Shown: piece after piece, positions 47,592 through 59,945 of the stretch
Numbering within the stretch: position 1 is the first letter of the stretch
Layout: every line of letters starts with the position of its first letter
NCBI GenBank assembly: GCA_018398805.1
Contig: JAGFBZ010000703.1
Location: forward strand, 496,001 to 560,000
From: Hirundichthys speculiger
Lineage: Eukaryota > Chordata > Actinopteri > Beloniformes > Exocoetidae
Length of the DNA stretch: 64,000 nt
Direction of reading: 5' to 3'
The notes under the pieces: model-generated
What the model saw: the letters and a program-made list of their open reading frames with translations, nothing else
What the model was told of the DNA's origin: nothing
Database searches by the model: none
Position numbers and translations under genes: made by a program

Positions 47592-47930
47592 GGGCCCGAT
47601 CTTCATCCAGACCTGCTATAGGGCTATTTTGGGATAACGTGTGGCGGGAGAGGCGATCCCCCCCCGAAAAAAAACACGTTCTTGCTATATCCTTTTTCCC
47701 ACCTGCGCTACCCGCTACATTATGCATAGGAATGGTTAGGACGTGTCATTTGTTAAACCAATCAGCGTGTCAGCAGTCATTGCCTTTAAGAGGAGGTTGC
47801 GCTATCCGCAATCCACTTTCCCAAACCCGTCATGGAGGGAGGATGGGCACAGCGCTTCTCTGAAGATGAGATAAAGCAGCTTCAAGCATGGGGTGAAGGC
47901 TGCAGATGTTTTAAGCATTAAGGGACAGGA
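47592..47930 (+). mobile_element. Harbinger-like 5' end fragment
   Basis: Begins GGGCCCGATCTTCATCC, close to the right terminal repeat of the element at 25042-25870 (GGGCCCGATCTTCCGCC). A partner terminus was not found downstream. About 240 bp in, it carries a short coding start (next entry). The fragment's right limit is approximate. Confidence 0.5.
47832..47921 (+). pseudogene. 29-codon start of a possible Myb/SANT-like protein
   Basis: ATG at 47832 (context CCCGTCATGG, good initiation context) opens MEGGWAQRFSEDEIKQLQAW and runs to a TAA at 47919-47921. The W...RFSxDEIxxLxxW pattern resembles the first helix of Myb/SANT-type domains, which are encoded by the accessory gene of Harbinger elements. 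The domain is cut off after one helix, so this is a fragment at best. The GGGCCC-type terminus upstream supports the context. Identity is inference. Confidence 0.35.
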
Positions 47931-48219
47931 ACATCAAACCAATGCATTCAAACCAGCGTTTAGCTGTTTGAAGCCAGCCAGTTCCGTGTTTTCACCTCTC
48001 TGATAAAGGTTTCTGTCGCAACTTGAATTCAGGTTTGATCGGTTTAATCTTCCTGTCCATGAACACTTCAAACATTTGTCCCTTCTGACACATTTAGGCC
48101 TACTTTTCAGACTGGGAGTGTGAAGTGTGTAAAACGACTTGGATCAGCCGTCTTGGATATGTGAAATGCTCGCCGGGATTTACTTCCATCTCGGAGGGGG
48201 AGGTCCTAGCCTACACACA

Positions 48220-48450
48220 CATATGGGTACTTAAATGGCAATCACCCTAATTCACTCCTGGTTTTACCTTATTGTTTGGAACGCATTAATACTAATCACT
48301 GCTCCTTTGTCTTGTGCTGCTAAATCTTGTTTGGGGGACTATTGTATAGAGAGGGGAGGGGGGAAAGTGGGTGTGTATTGTGACCATTGTCTTGTGTCCC
48401 GTCTGTATACTGCTACTGGATGCCCTGAATTTCCTTCAGGATCAATAAAG

Positions 48451-48494
<44 letters not shown>
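48220..48494 (+). mobile_element. 3' tail of a non-LTR retroelement ending in (TATC)n
   Basis: The sequence TGAATTTCCTTCAGGATCAATAAAG runs directly into a perfect TATC array. A body ending GAATTTCC...AATAAAG followed by (TATC)n is common in fish LINE/SINE tails (general knowledge). The 5' limit is not visible. The AATAAA-like hexamer lies 5 bp before the tail. Family not resolved. Confidence 0.5.
48451..48494. repeat. (TATC)11 microsatellite
   Basis: Eleven perfect tandem tetranucleotides forming the tail of the retroelement above; followed within 10 bp by (TA)n to about 48560. Confidence 0.95.
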
Positions 48495-48568
48495 ATATAC
48501 TCTATGATATATATATATATATATATAGATATATAATATAATATATATATATATATATATATGTACAT

Positions 48569-49272
48569 TAGGGCTGGGCAACAATTACAATTTTTTATCG
48601 CGATTAATCGCATAATTTCCCTGATTAATCATGATTAATCGCACTGTAAAACTCAGCTCATATATAGATGAACCGAAGCGCTCTCCAGCTCTGTGTCTGA
48701 CATCAGTCTTTTTCTCCTCAGATCATGACAGCACAGAATCTTCCGATGATCATTTCCACCATTGCAGGACACCCAGGACGATATTTTAATCCCGCAGATC
48801 CCCATATTCTTAAAAATGGGGGTCATTTTATTATCGAGGAACAGACTTTCTGTTGTCATTACACATCTGTGCCACTAGATGGAGCCACACTGAAGTAACC
48901 AGCTAGAGAACAGCAGGACAGTGAACACATGGAGCAGATCTGATGGAACATGGAGGAATGACGCGATCGTCTTGAGCATAGTTAAACATTTTGTTGTTGT
49001 CCAAAATTTTCTTTTCAGACAGAATTGTTAATATTATTACCAGAGTTGCTACCCGAACTGTAAAGTACATGGATTTTTACCGCTCTCCATGTCTGTTTTA
49101 GCTTTTGTGCATATTTACCTGGCAATTCTCTCCCGGTTCTGCAGCAGCCAGTAACAGACTTTTCAAAACAAAAGCACGTGAGCAACATGCGTTAATGCGT
49201 GATAAAAAAAATTTAGGCGTTAATAAATTAATGCGTTAACGTGATAATAACAAGTTAACTTGCCCAGCCCTA
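48569..49272 (-). mobile_element. hAT-type element, TAGGGCTGGGCAA family, copy 2
   Basis: A 704-bp unit with perfect 13-bp inverted ends: TAGGGCTGGGCAA on the left and TTGCCCAGCCCTA on the right. It lies inverted relative to the copy at 18596-19731 and shares its ends and interior. Flanking 8-mers ATGTACAT and GTGTATAT match at 6 of 8 positions and may be a decayed TSD within TA-rich DNA. No coding remnant is visible. Confidence 0.8.
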
Positions 49273-49586
49273 GTGTATATATATATATATTTTTTTTTTT
49301 CTTTTTTTTTTTTTACACAAACAATTCTTATAGCCTACCTGAAAGTCCCAGATAGTTGGTGCGCTGCCGGTCGTCATCTGCTCTGGTCGTCTATGGTTTA
49401 ACTGGCGATAGAGTTAGGAATCGAGAACCGGTTCCTGTAGAGAACCGGTTCCGTGTGTTTCAATTCCATGGAATCGTTTGGCAGTTTATCTAATGATTCT
49501 CTTATCAATTCCAGCCAGCACGAACCATGTAGTTTACGCAAGTTACGCGCAATTAATTCCGGAAAGCACTTACGTGATTAAGTTAC

Positions 49587-49901
49587 AGCAGCGTCCCAAT
49601 TGGCATTACAACCACGGATGCGCTGGTACGGCCATCCCAAAAGACTCTCTCCCGAACACCCCACTCACGCTATCCTCTACTTTGACCCTGAAACTGCCGG
49701 CTGGAAACGCCCCCGTGGCGCTCCCTGCAGACGATGGATGGAAGCTGTTACCAGGGACCTGCACCAACTAGGCTTGTCGCTGACTGAAGCCGAGCCTCTA
49801 GCACTGGACCGACCCAAATGGAGAAGACTGGTGAAACTGCTCTACGCATGGTGTCACCCCCGCCGCCGAGCAAGAGACCCGATGATGATGATGATGATGA
49901 T
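49587..49901 (+). mobile_element. 5'-truncated LINE insertion, (ATG)n tail
   Basis: A 315-bp insertion flanked by an 11-bp TSD GATTAAGTTAC at 49576-49586 and 49902-49912. It encodes the C-terminal end of a LINE ORF (MRWYGHPKRL, then AGWKRPRGAP and LHQLGL in one open frame) and ends in a GATGATGATG tail. RWYGHxxR...GWKRPRGAPxxRW is a common C-terminal signature of non-LTR reverse-transcriptase ORFs. The first codons are truncated and no in-frame stop precedes the tail, so it is non-functional. The clade is not resolved. Confidence 0.85.
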
Positions 49902-49948
49902 GATTAAGTTACGTCAGTTTAGCACGTGCATTGGAGTTGTAAACAACA

Positions 49949-50143
49949 ATGGCGCCCACCAGGTTCAAACGCTCCAAAGTTTGGCTTTACTTCACAAAGA
50001 AAGATGGCAACAAGGCAACTAGCAGTCATTGTAAAGTGGAGATAACAGCGTCGGGAGGGAACACGGCTAACATGCAGAAACATTTGCGCACACAACATGC
50101 GATAATGTTAAACGAGTGTCGTGTTTTTGACGCTTCGGACTGA
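49949..50143 (+). pseudogene. BED zinc finger of hAT transposase, first Cys lost
   Basis: ATG at 49949 in good context (AACAATGG) opens MAPTRFKRSKVWLYFTKKDG. The BED consensus is visible: SKVWxYF at residues ~9-15, the TSSHCKV zinc knuckle at ~24-30, SGGNTANMQKHL at ~36-47 and HLRTQH at the end. In the C-x2-C knuckle the first Cys is Ser (AGC), so zinc binding should fail. The frame stops at TGA (50141-50143) after 64 codons and no RNase H-like core or hATC domain follows. It lies in the 49409-50794 hAT, just downstream of the LINE insertion. Confidence 0.8.
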
Positions 50144-51137
50144 TGGATCTCAACCCAGCAGCAGTAGCCAAGCTAAGATCACCTCTGGTAACTCTGGTTA
50201 GTAGCTATCCCGCTGCCTATGTGCTTCTTTGTAAAACACGCTATAACATTAACGCTATGCTATTAAACGAATGCCTTTCTGCATTACATTTAGAAGATGA
50301 CCGTGATGAGAGAGAGAGTCTGGCTGGTTCAGAGGCTGGAAGACATGATTATTTTACTGCAAAAGAATTGTTAATTCTTCATAGTATTTGTAGATTTTTA
50401 CTATGCACTGTTCCGTTGTATTTTATAGTATTTATCTTTATTTATTATTATTTTTGAGTGCTTAGTGAGCTCATATATCATTTTAAAAGGGAGATTTTTT
50501 TTATTTCTATAAGGAAAAATCTGTTAGTAAAATATTAACACATTCTTGTGTATTTGCACAGTTACATATTACAACAGTTAACACATTATCTAGGCTTTGG
50601 GCCTCTTTTGACCTCGCTGTTGAGTTTGTAAGATCGTGACTTCTAAGTAAAAAAAAAAATTGATGCTAATAAAACTGTTAGTTCTCCTTTTTCCCCAAAT
50701 TAGAATCGATAAGAGAATCGATGAAGAATCGAACCATTAAACAGTATCGATAATGGAATCGGAATCGGAAAAATCTTATCAATTCCCATCCCTAACTGGC
50801 GAGCAAGCCAAGACAATCTCTGCCATTTTTTTCAACCAAATCACACTTTTTATACAAGGGTTAATTCGAGAGGTGAAGGCTGTTTGTGCACGTCCACTTG
50901 TGACCAAGGGGATGTGCATTGAAGCCATTTGGACGCGCTCTTGTACGAGCCAACATGGGTTGCGGGTTGTCGGATCAACTGCAATGCTTTTTTGCTTAAA
51001 CCTGCGATGGTACAATACCAAGTTTGAGGAAAGGACAGAAGACACGCCCATCGCCACACCAACAAAGAGAGTAAAAGAGTCGGTAAATGTGTATAGTGGA
51101 CAGAAGATGGCATTAGCGGTTAGCGGAGGTTCCTGTA

Positions 51138-51548
51138 AAATGATCCCTTGCCAATTCGCGCTTTAAGTTCCGCAGTTTTAGTTATTTGCGGATTTTTCAG
51201 AAATATATGATATAATAAAAAAATCAAGAAATAAATCACAGAAATTCCGCGAAAATCCACCCCACAGCAGACCCATGTTACCCGCTAATTACGAGCCAAA
51301 AATAGCACAATACCAGTTGTTTCTTTACTACGGTTCAGGAGACCAGAGCCTGTGAAGGTAAACAGAAAGACCACAGTTGAGCCTTTGTCTTGTTTCGTTG
51401 CAGTGCCTCGCTACTTTTTTTTGCAGTTTTTAAACATATTTTAAACACATTATTTAGGCTCAGGGGGGCTCTGGCTCCAGCTCGTGGATTTTGATTTTCA
51501 CGGGGGGTTGTCGGTCCCCATTAACCACGATAAAATAAGGGATTACTG
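51138..51548. mobile_element. Tigger-like MITE nested in Harbinger-like element
   Basis: A 411-bp unit flanked by TA at 51136-51137 and 51549-51550. The right end, read inward, is CAGTAATCCCTTATTTTATCG, a clear Tigger-type terminus. The left end AAATGATCCCTTGCCAATTC is a degraded match. Excising it joins GTGTA to CAGGAACCTCC, matching the uninterrupted GTGTATAGGAACCTCC at 63674-63689. Confidence 0.8.
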
Positions 51549-54500
51549 TACACGCAATTTGAGGGTAGTGGCTAGTTGATAACAGGTAAGGTGAAGGGTA
51601 CGATCGGGGCAATAATGTTTTCAGGAACCATTGAAGCAACCCCATAAAACTGCTCCCACAGTCTCACAGAGTGAAGACGCTTCCATCGCTCTACAACACT
51701 GGAAGTCCGGTCTCATCATACCATCCAGTCCCGTCTTTACGCTCACCAGCAAAGTCCTTTTTTTAATTTTTTCAATTAACTTCACTGATAAGTGGTTTTC
51801 TTTGGGCTCCACAGCTGTTCAGCTCCAGTATCTAGAGACTTATCTTCACATTGTGTGCTTACTTTAACTTTTAATCATTGCTGTTAGTTCTAATCTATTA
51901 ATTTTCTTTGATTAGATTTCACCAAATGTGTCTTCAGATTTTTTTTTCTCACCACATTATTTTCTGAAAGATGATGGTTTTCCACTGTCCTTAGTTTTTG
52001 ATAATGTGTTGGGCATCTTTTTGTCTCTTTTTCCTTTATTAGTAGGAGTTTCTGTGTTTTCAAGAATCTCCTTTTCATAGTTACAACAATCTCTTTAATT
52101 GAATTTTTTTTTTTAGGCAGACCAATAATTTGACCCCTGTCAATAACACAGAAGAGATAACGCCATCTTTTCGACAGACATGTCTGTTACAGGAATAAGA
52201 AGCTTCAGGTAAAGTTAAATAACTTGTTATCAGTTGAAAAGTATTAACCACTGCAGTAGTTTCCCAGTGGGAGACTCTTATCTATTTGCTTGGTTAAGTC
52301 CAGGTGGTGTCTTCCTTTGAGACCAGAAAGTGCGTTTGTAAACTGTACATCTTGTACAATACCTGACAGCTAAATTTTCTTCAGTGCATAACTGAAGGCT
52401 ACTGAAACCAAAGAAGCAGTGTGGATTTGTCAGGGTAATGTGGCATAAATACGGTGGGGATTATAGATTTAGTAAAGACCACAACATATCCAGTGGCCTT
52501 AATAATTACATTAGTGTTTTAAATGTGTCCTTTTACATTACATGCAATGTTTCTAACGGTTAACTGAACAGTGCCATAGTTACAGTAGCCTTTTAAAGGT
52601 CTGTTAACCAATTGCATTTTTCATGCACAGCAGCCAAAAGTAAATGCAAATGGTGCAAAAAAAGATGTGGCAGGGTAAGAAATTTGTACACAGACTTAAA
52701 TTTCAAGGGTCCAGGGAGAAAGAAGGTCAGGGATTAGAACGAACAAGACCTTTGGTGTAATCTTTCCAACGACCCAGGCCGTGAGTATACGGCAGACTGG
52801 TGCCAAGTCTGGCCTTATGCTTTTTGTCATCATGCCAACATCCTCTGGTTGGTCCCGAAATGATGCATCTTCTTTGATACATTCCTAAGAACACATCAGA
52901 CACTGTCAAATATTAATCTGCCAAACTTTCTGGCCAAACAACATCTGTCTCAAAGCACGAACTAACATTCTCAGTTCTCTTTTTTGGGCTTGCGAAAATA
53001 TGCCCCTCATTCTTTAGAACATCCATCCGCACAGCTATGCATATGTTTGTGCAGTTATTTACCAAGTCATGAAAATTCAAATACTCAGAATAAAATGTAG
53101 CAAACAGAAGAGCAACTATAAGCATGAAAACACATCAGATTTATTCTGCCTGCCTTGTTTACCGGTTCACGGAACACTGCATGCAAACAGAATGCAAATG
53201 CATTTGATTTAATCAGGTGATGCCGAGGTAATTGTATTTGGAGAAATGTCCAAGATTTTTTTTTCAACATTATCAGTGGGGGGGTTTCTTTATGAAATCC
53301 ATCTTAAACAAAAGCTATCATCACTCCCGAAGCCTTGTGATCTTCCTTTGTCACATGCGGATGTGGATGCGTCTTTAATTTCCTTTCAATTAAAAGTAAA
53401 TATACGCCTTTATTTTCCCCCCACTGTGAAATCCAAACAAGAGGAGTCAACATGCGGAGACAGGTGAGGAATATTCATTTATATCTGCCTGCCATTTTTT
53501 CCCTTTTTTCTTTATTGTTGATGTTGATGATGTGATTCAACAGGCAACGCTGCCTGCATGCCGTCATGCCTTCTATCAAACACGCCCATGATTTTGCTTC
53601 GAAAAAAAAAAAGAAGAAGAAGAAAGAAAAAAAAGAAAGACAGGAGAGAAATTCTTCCTGCCAACTTGTCTTGTTCAGAGCTGGATAAGATAGACAAACA
53701 AACACCAAACAAGTGCAACACAGCACAAACTTTACTTCATCATTAAATGACTGTTAATCCACGTCTCCTGTGGATACAGTTGCTTTGATCAGAGCAAAAT
53801 TGCCACAAAGACGCAACTTTTTCTTTTTCATTTTCAAGCTGCTCATCACTGCAGATATTATTGCACTGACAGCAGAACTGCTCGTAGTTCTGAGCTGTGC
53901 TCATGATATAACTGCTACAGTATAGGAAAGTTTACCGTTTATTAGTTATTTAGTCATTAAAGTGGCTGTATTGTGCACTTATCTTTACCCTTCTAATTTT
54001 AATCTCTGGTACCTCAAGTACAGCTGTGCATCTAGAGGAACTGCAAAAGCCTGTAATTATTTCAAAATGACAAAGAATCACAAGGAGAGGCTCTCCCTGG
54101 AAACAAACAGATTTGGCTCAGATGTTATTGAATTTGTCAAAATCCTGCAGGCTTTGCCAGCGGAAATAGGTAATGGCTCATGAGCGTTTATACAACTCCT
54201 GCGGCTGGACAGATACACATTTTCAACTTAACATTATCAAAGCCACATTTACAAGATTTCCTGTAAATGACCTCAACACCTTATATTCTCCTGTACATGT
54301 GGACAGAACGACGATCCTGCAGGCAGAGTCTCTCTTCAGTCAATACGATGCTCATTTCCTGGTCTTGGGTAACATTTTGGATACATCTGTAGATCCATAT
54401 TCATGGATAGATAAAGATATCTGAAGAGAAATAGAAACATTAATAATGCTTTCTCCAAACTACTTTTGACTCCGTATTCATCAACAATTAACGGCTGTCT

Positions 54501-55603
54501 TGGTGTAATAAATGGTTACATTGTTTGCCTTTTTATCTTAGATGCTTTGAAGTGATTTAAATGTATTTCTAAGCACTTTAAAAACAACAGCAGTTAGCCT
54601 AAAGACATTATATGTAAACTAAAACAACATATCATGCTGGTTTAAAAGCACAAGAGTTAAAGTATGTTTTTAAATGAGATTTAAAAACAGAGAGTAAAGG
54701 AGCCTGTCAGATGTCCAGAGGTAACTCATTTCAACCGCAACTGAAAAAGCCCGAACCCGACTGATCCCAAAATACAGCGTATTACTGTAATCAAGCTGAG
54801 AAATGCTGTATGAAGCTCATGTCTACAGAAAAAAAAGGGGGAGACCCAAAAACTATGGTCACTGTGCCCTTGATTTTTGAAGTGAAATGCATGCAAACGC
54901 TGGTTTCCAACACATTAGTGAGAGTTTAATTACCATCTTCAGACTCACAAGGTTCCGGCACTGGAACAGCACTGACTTTTAGTCCGTTTTAGTCTTTCTG
55001 TAGATCCAGTGGTGTACTGGGCCTGGCTCATAAAACAGTCCTGTTTTGAATTGTTGTGAAAGATAAATATATTTTCTCCAATCCTGGCTGGAAAAACCCC
55101 CAAAACCCCCAAAAAACATTGAGCCATAGTTGGACAACTTTCTCACACAACCATGGACATATTGACATCTTGAAAACAAAGGTAAACTGCTCAGGAAGAA
55201 GTATTTGTAGATTCACTGGCATGGAAAACATACTAAATCCCATGCTCTGTAGTCATAAACTTCCACATATAAAAAAGGCCCTTCCAGTTCCAGTTCCAGT
55301 ATGTGCATATTGGCCCCGATATTAAAATGTCCAACTATTCAGCAGAAAAAAACAGGTAAGGAAGAAAATGACCAATGGACTTGGTGTAGCGGTCGAGTAA
55401 CAACTCCACACGGCCATATTGGGACCAAAATAAGCTACGACATGGTACTGTGCAGCTCACTTAAAATCTCTTAAAACCCTTTTACTTATTCCACACCAAT
55501 ATTACACACAAAAGAAAACAAACAAAGCACTGGACAACTTTAAGATCTGGGTCACAAATTATGTTTGAATAAATTTACCAGCCGACTACACTTAATGCTA
55601 ATG

Positions 55604-55635
55604 TTACCAACACTGGACTGGTCCAGTGTTAGTAA
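55604..55635. repeat. Inverted repeat, 15-bp arms, one mismatch
   Basis: TTACCAACACTGGAC at 55604-55618 pairs with GTCCAGTGTTAGTAA at 55621-55635, with a 2-base centre TG and one mismatch. It is a near-perfect palindrome; function unknown. Confidence 0.85.
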
Positions 55636-57017
55636 GTCAGAACTGCTCTTATTCCTGTTGGGTTTTTTAATGCAGCTTTTCCTCACATTATTGTTGCAGC
55701 TGTTGAGAAAAATCTAACAACTTAATGTTTTGTGTGGCAAATCCCTTTGGCTTCCATCACACAAACAAGGCCTGAAGTTAAAGCAGTTGTAAAAACAACA
55801 ACACTGTATTAAATTTTCTCATTTCACATCAGGAAGGACACTGGTTTACCTTAAGTAATACTGAGTCAAGGACTTGATTGAATTTCGCTGATGTCGTTAC
55901 GAGGTCACATTTCAGTGTGTAATATGATATAAATTTAGTTATCCCACCCCTCCTCTCCATGTCTCTTTCTGCCCTGTGCTGGGGACTTCTATTTGTGCTT
56001 TTAAGCTAGCCTGATTCCTGGTCCCCTGCACTACATGATGGATGGTCCCATTCTTTACAAATGTTTTATTGCATCTGTCATAAGCCTGAGGTGGTATATG
56101 CATGCAGGAAAAAATATGCCTGTGTGTTGACCCTCCACATTGCAAGAACTCAAGGTACATGCATGCATGTGGAGACAAAGCAGCTAAATTAAAACAGTGA
56201 GAGATGCATGGCCACTACGCAGTATATGTGCTTTGTAAAAGCTGTTATAATGTGGCGGATGCATGTAGATGTTTCACTCTGAAATGGACTTCTTTTATTG
56301 GAGAATTCCACAGACTTAACAAAAGGTTTATGACGATAGTCACAGAGACAGTAACTTAGTCTGGAAAAAAAAGAAAAAAAAGAGAAGAAATTGTTTTCTG
56401 TGGTTCTGAAGAAATGTTATTGATTTAAAAAAACAAACAAACAGACAAACTGGGGATGTCATCCAGCCAGAAAGAGTCTGTAACACTCGGAGGGGTTACG
56501 GATGAAAACTCTTGAGGCTGAGATGATCTGCTTTGTTGCATTAGGGGTCACATGGGACATCATGTTTTTGAAGCTTACCTCTTTAAAATACCTTCTAAAT
56601 CAGTTTTTGTTAATCTTCCACATGTTATCTGTTTCTATTAAACTCCACAGCGTACTTCCTTAACAGATCACATGCCTTGTATTTCATGACTGATGTGTGT
56701 GGGGCAGTGCACACATGGGAATGCCAGTGACATGCCCACCCCACTGGCACTCCCAGTTTGAGTCACTGGATTCAGTAGAAATTAAGAGCACATGGAGGTC
56801 ACAAACATCCCTCATTCCATGGGACCCTACTTAAACAAAGATCATTGTGGAATTTTACACAGTGGAACCCATTTTCACTCATGAATGGATCCAGACTGTG
56901 TTACAGTTACATACAAGCACACTACTGTATTTGTACTGCAAGCAAGAGCTAGCAAGAGGTGAAGAATTGCATTGACTCAAATATAGAATATGGGGTTAAT
57001 GACCAGCAATGCTGCCA

Positions 57018-57033
57018 CCCCCCCCCCCCCCCC
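57018..57033. repeat. C16 homopolymer
   Basis: Sixteen consecutive C, followed by ACACACC. Confidence 0.9.
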
Positions 57034-58815
57034 ACACACCCCCACCGCAGGTTACAAGCACCCTAAACAGAATGCTAGTTTGCCTTTTAACAAATTGCTA
57101 ACAGAGAACTAACATCCTCCTGCTGCTAAATCATAATTATTACTTTTACTAAATGGTGGTTAAATCAATCATCTAATAAACAAAGTAAACTTACCTTGGA
57201 GCAAATGTAGGTGTGTTTTGTAACTTTCCCTACGTTCAGTTGCTTGTGTGGAGAGCCACATAACTTAACCAAAGCCTGCAGTTTTCCAGCGTTTGTTTTG
57301 GTTTGGGAAAGGAATTAAAAATGTCCCCTCTAAACGTTCTGGACACCTCGAGTCACTGTTCCAGGTCCCCAGCAGCAATATTTCACAATGGCGTTATTAT
57401 AGTATAATATTAACACTGATGATACGAATTAATAGCAAATCAACAGTCCTTAATACAGGAGCAGCAAGTTTGTCCGACTTAGCAACAGTAACTAGGAAGG
57501 GGGCGGTGCTTACCGAAAGGTCAATTGAATAATCAATGAAAAACTATGATGCTGCGAAAGCCTGTTTTGTTAGATGCCACGTTTACACCATATTAGGCTG
57601 AAAGACAGATGTATGAAGAGGGTGCGCTGTGATGAACACATGAACTTTAGCTGTTGGGGTCCCACTGCAGCCCCTTGTTATGAATATCCGTGGACCCAAA
57701 TCCGTGGAAAACTTGACAATTATTCTTGTCTTACAAAACATTCTGGGAGCATGTGGCTTGAAAACTAGTCACGTAGATGAGACTCAGATTGTGTCATCAA
57801 GTAGTTGGGATGAATGCAAGTTTGCAGAAGAGGTTTTTTAAATCAGAGTTTACAGATAACAATTGTCATTTTGTTTTGAGGGTGGGGGAAGGGGGCGGGG
57901 CATCGGGCTGGTGATGGTGGTCTGGATGGATGGTTTACTTGAGGTGGCAGTAATGTTGTTTTCCTCCCTCTCTACCTGTCTCCCTTGGTTTGATTCTGCA
58001 CCAGTAGCTGAAGGTGAGTTATCGAGTTACAAGGGCTGCTGCCTTCCCCTGCTACTGTTTTGTTGTTTTGACCCTGCGCTATCAGAAGAACTTTGAATAA
58101 CAGATCTTGCGGTCCTGTATGATTTTCAGAGAGGCATCATGCAAAATGAATAGGGGTGGCACATTTTATTGAAGTTTGATTTAAGGAGGGGTGGGGCGGA
58201 GTGTGGAGGACAGACACAGGGAGAAAAGAAGGAAAGAAAGGGGGGAATCTCATCATAAATTATTTTACTCACAGCCAGCCCTGCCGATGTATGTTGGGCT
58301 GGTAAATAATGCATCACCCAAATGCATAATTAGGACAACAACACTATTCTTTTCCCTCACTCGCGCTTCAGTTTAACTGTGTAGCTGTTTGGTTCTTCTT
58401 CCTTCTTAATTGATGTGGAGGCCACCTTACTGATCTGTCGGGGAAAAAATAGAAGAAAAAGAAAAAGCCCGTAAATGTTGCTGTTGTGTTTGTGCAGTAT
58501 AGTGAAAATGTCCCTTTTTTGTGTGTGTTTTTTTTTAGATTCATGTTCATATTTAAATGGTATAGGTTACTGCATGAATTCTCATTATCATCTAGACACC
58601 AAATAAGGAATGGTAATAGGTCCTACCACACAGGAGGTGCCCTGGTAATATTTGTCACCAGCGATGTATATTGGCTTCAGATATTCATTACAGCCCAAAT
58701 GCCCCTGTCGTTGATTCTAACACAACTTGACAAAATGCAAAGCGCTGTTAAAGAAAAGGCAGGAGAAAAGACAGAAAAGAAGAGGAGGTCATTATTTAAT
58801 ATATGTATCTGGAGA

Positions 58816-58838
58816 TGTGTGTGTGTGTGTGTGTGTGT
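58816..58838. repeat. (TG)n microsatellite
   Basis: About eleven TG units. Confidence 0.9.
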
Positions 58839-59945
58839 CTTCCTCTCTCGTCTTTCTTCAGCAGTAGATAACACCTTTTTGGAAGAACTGCCTTGAAGCA
58901 TTATCCCCTAGACATGATACATGGCTAATCTTCAGCTTTGAGCCATTACGCTACATTTATCTGTGACCCCCCTCTCTCTTTATATCATTACAGTTAAAGT
59001 CCATAAAAGTGTGTTTAGACAAAGATGAAGGCATTACCTGCTCAGAAACCCCAAGTGCTATTAGAGGCTTAGGCCCCTGCTGGCGTGCACTGGATATTAA
59101 ATATCCTTTATCTTAAACTCTCTGTCTCACAGCGCTCAAGGTAAGCTGATATCTCACTCTGCTCTGCCTTATATTGCCATAGGCGTAATAAATACACAGA
59201 TATCAATGGGCCAAGTTTGTCCCGGTCTCAAACGATTATGTGAAGCATGCCTCACCTTTATGTAGTGGGAGTAGCAGGAGAGCTTTTATTTATTTCCATG
59301 GGAAGGTAAGGGCAGATATAGTTACAACCCCAGACACAGTGGAGGAAACAGCACATGTTATCTGCTGAACTCAGGAGCAAGTTGAGCCACCCAGGATCTG
59401 GACGCACACACTCACACAAGCCATCTACATGCCATCTGCTTTTATATACCTTTATATGCACTCGCAGGAGAGAAAACTGTTCACAGACGCCATGAAAAAA
59501 TCAAACATAACATAACAAAAGAAAAACATGCATGCCAGAACTTACGTTTAACAGTTTAGAATAAAAAAGGACGTGAGGTATAACATCTGTGCAGAGCACA
59601 AAGAGTTGACTTTGCTGTTTTAACACTTTGACCCATTTTCAACTTTAGTTTTGTAAAAAGTAACCATCTGCTTCTTTCAAAAATGGAATAAATTCATGAT
59701 ATCCTCAGAAACAGTTATTTTAACACAACAAATGATATTTACACCATTTTAGAAAATTCTGATGGTGTCTAAAAAAAAGACATTTGTGGTGTTACGGGTC
59801 AAGTATGACCGACTAATACAGGCTGTTGCGTGTGACATGTGAAAGCTGAGTGTTGCTCTGTGGCTCAGAAATGGCTCAATGTTTAATTTATGGTTTCATT
59901 TTCAATTTGCACTTGCTATTCTAAATAACATAAAGTTAGTTTTAA

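Larger units (their letters stand above)
49409..50794 (+). mobile_element. hAT element (TAGGGATGGGAAT family) with BED remnant
   Basis: A 1386-bp unit flanked by a perfect 8-bp TSD ACTGGCGA at 49401-49408 and 50795-50802. The right end, read inward, is TAGGGATGGGAATTGATAAG; the left is a mutated TAGAGTTAGGAATCGAGAAC. Both subterminal regions are rich in GAATCG. It carries a BED finger at 49949-50143 and is interrupted by a LINE at 49587-49901. Confidence 0.88.
49293..51610 (-). mobile_element. Harbinger-like element, minus orientation, host of a nest
   Basis: Three separated pieces belong to one element read right to left. 51610-51549 begins GCCCCGATCGTACCC like the end at 63607. 51137-50803 matches the start of the 63607 copy (GGAACCTCCGCTAACCGC) and continues to GAGCGCGTCCAAATGG, shared with 25.1 kb. 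49408-49325 matches 25.48-25.55 kb, including CTATCTGGGACTTTCAG|GTAG. Removing the Tigger-like (51138-51548) and hAT (49409-50794) insertions restores collinearity. The left end runs into T- and TA-rich sequence near 49293 and is not seen. Confidence 0.7.
51612..59940. other. Unique non-coding DNA; no gene recognised
   Basis: No protein domain, RNA gene or transposon terminus was recognised in about 8.3 kb. It contains an imperfect 15-bp-arm hairpin at 55604-55635, a C16 run at 57018-57033, (TG)n at 58816-58838 and a purine block at 53600-53645. Non-repetitive stretches near 58.5-58.8 and 59.0-59.25 kb read like possible conserved non-coding DNA, without proof. Confidence 0.45.

Noticed and set aside
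48451..48494. CRISPR-like repeat array
   Set aside because: Perfect tetranucleotide microsatellite without spacers; the sequence is vertebrate.
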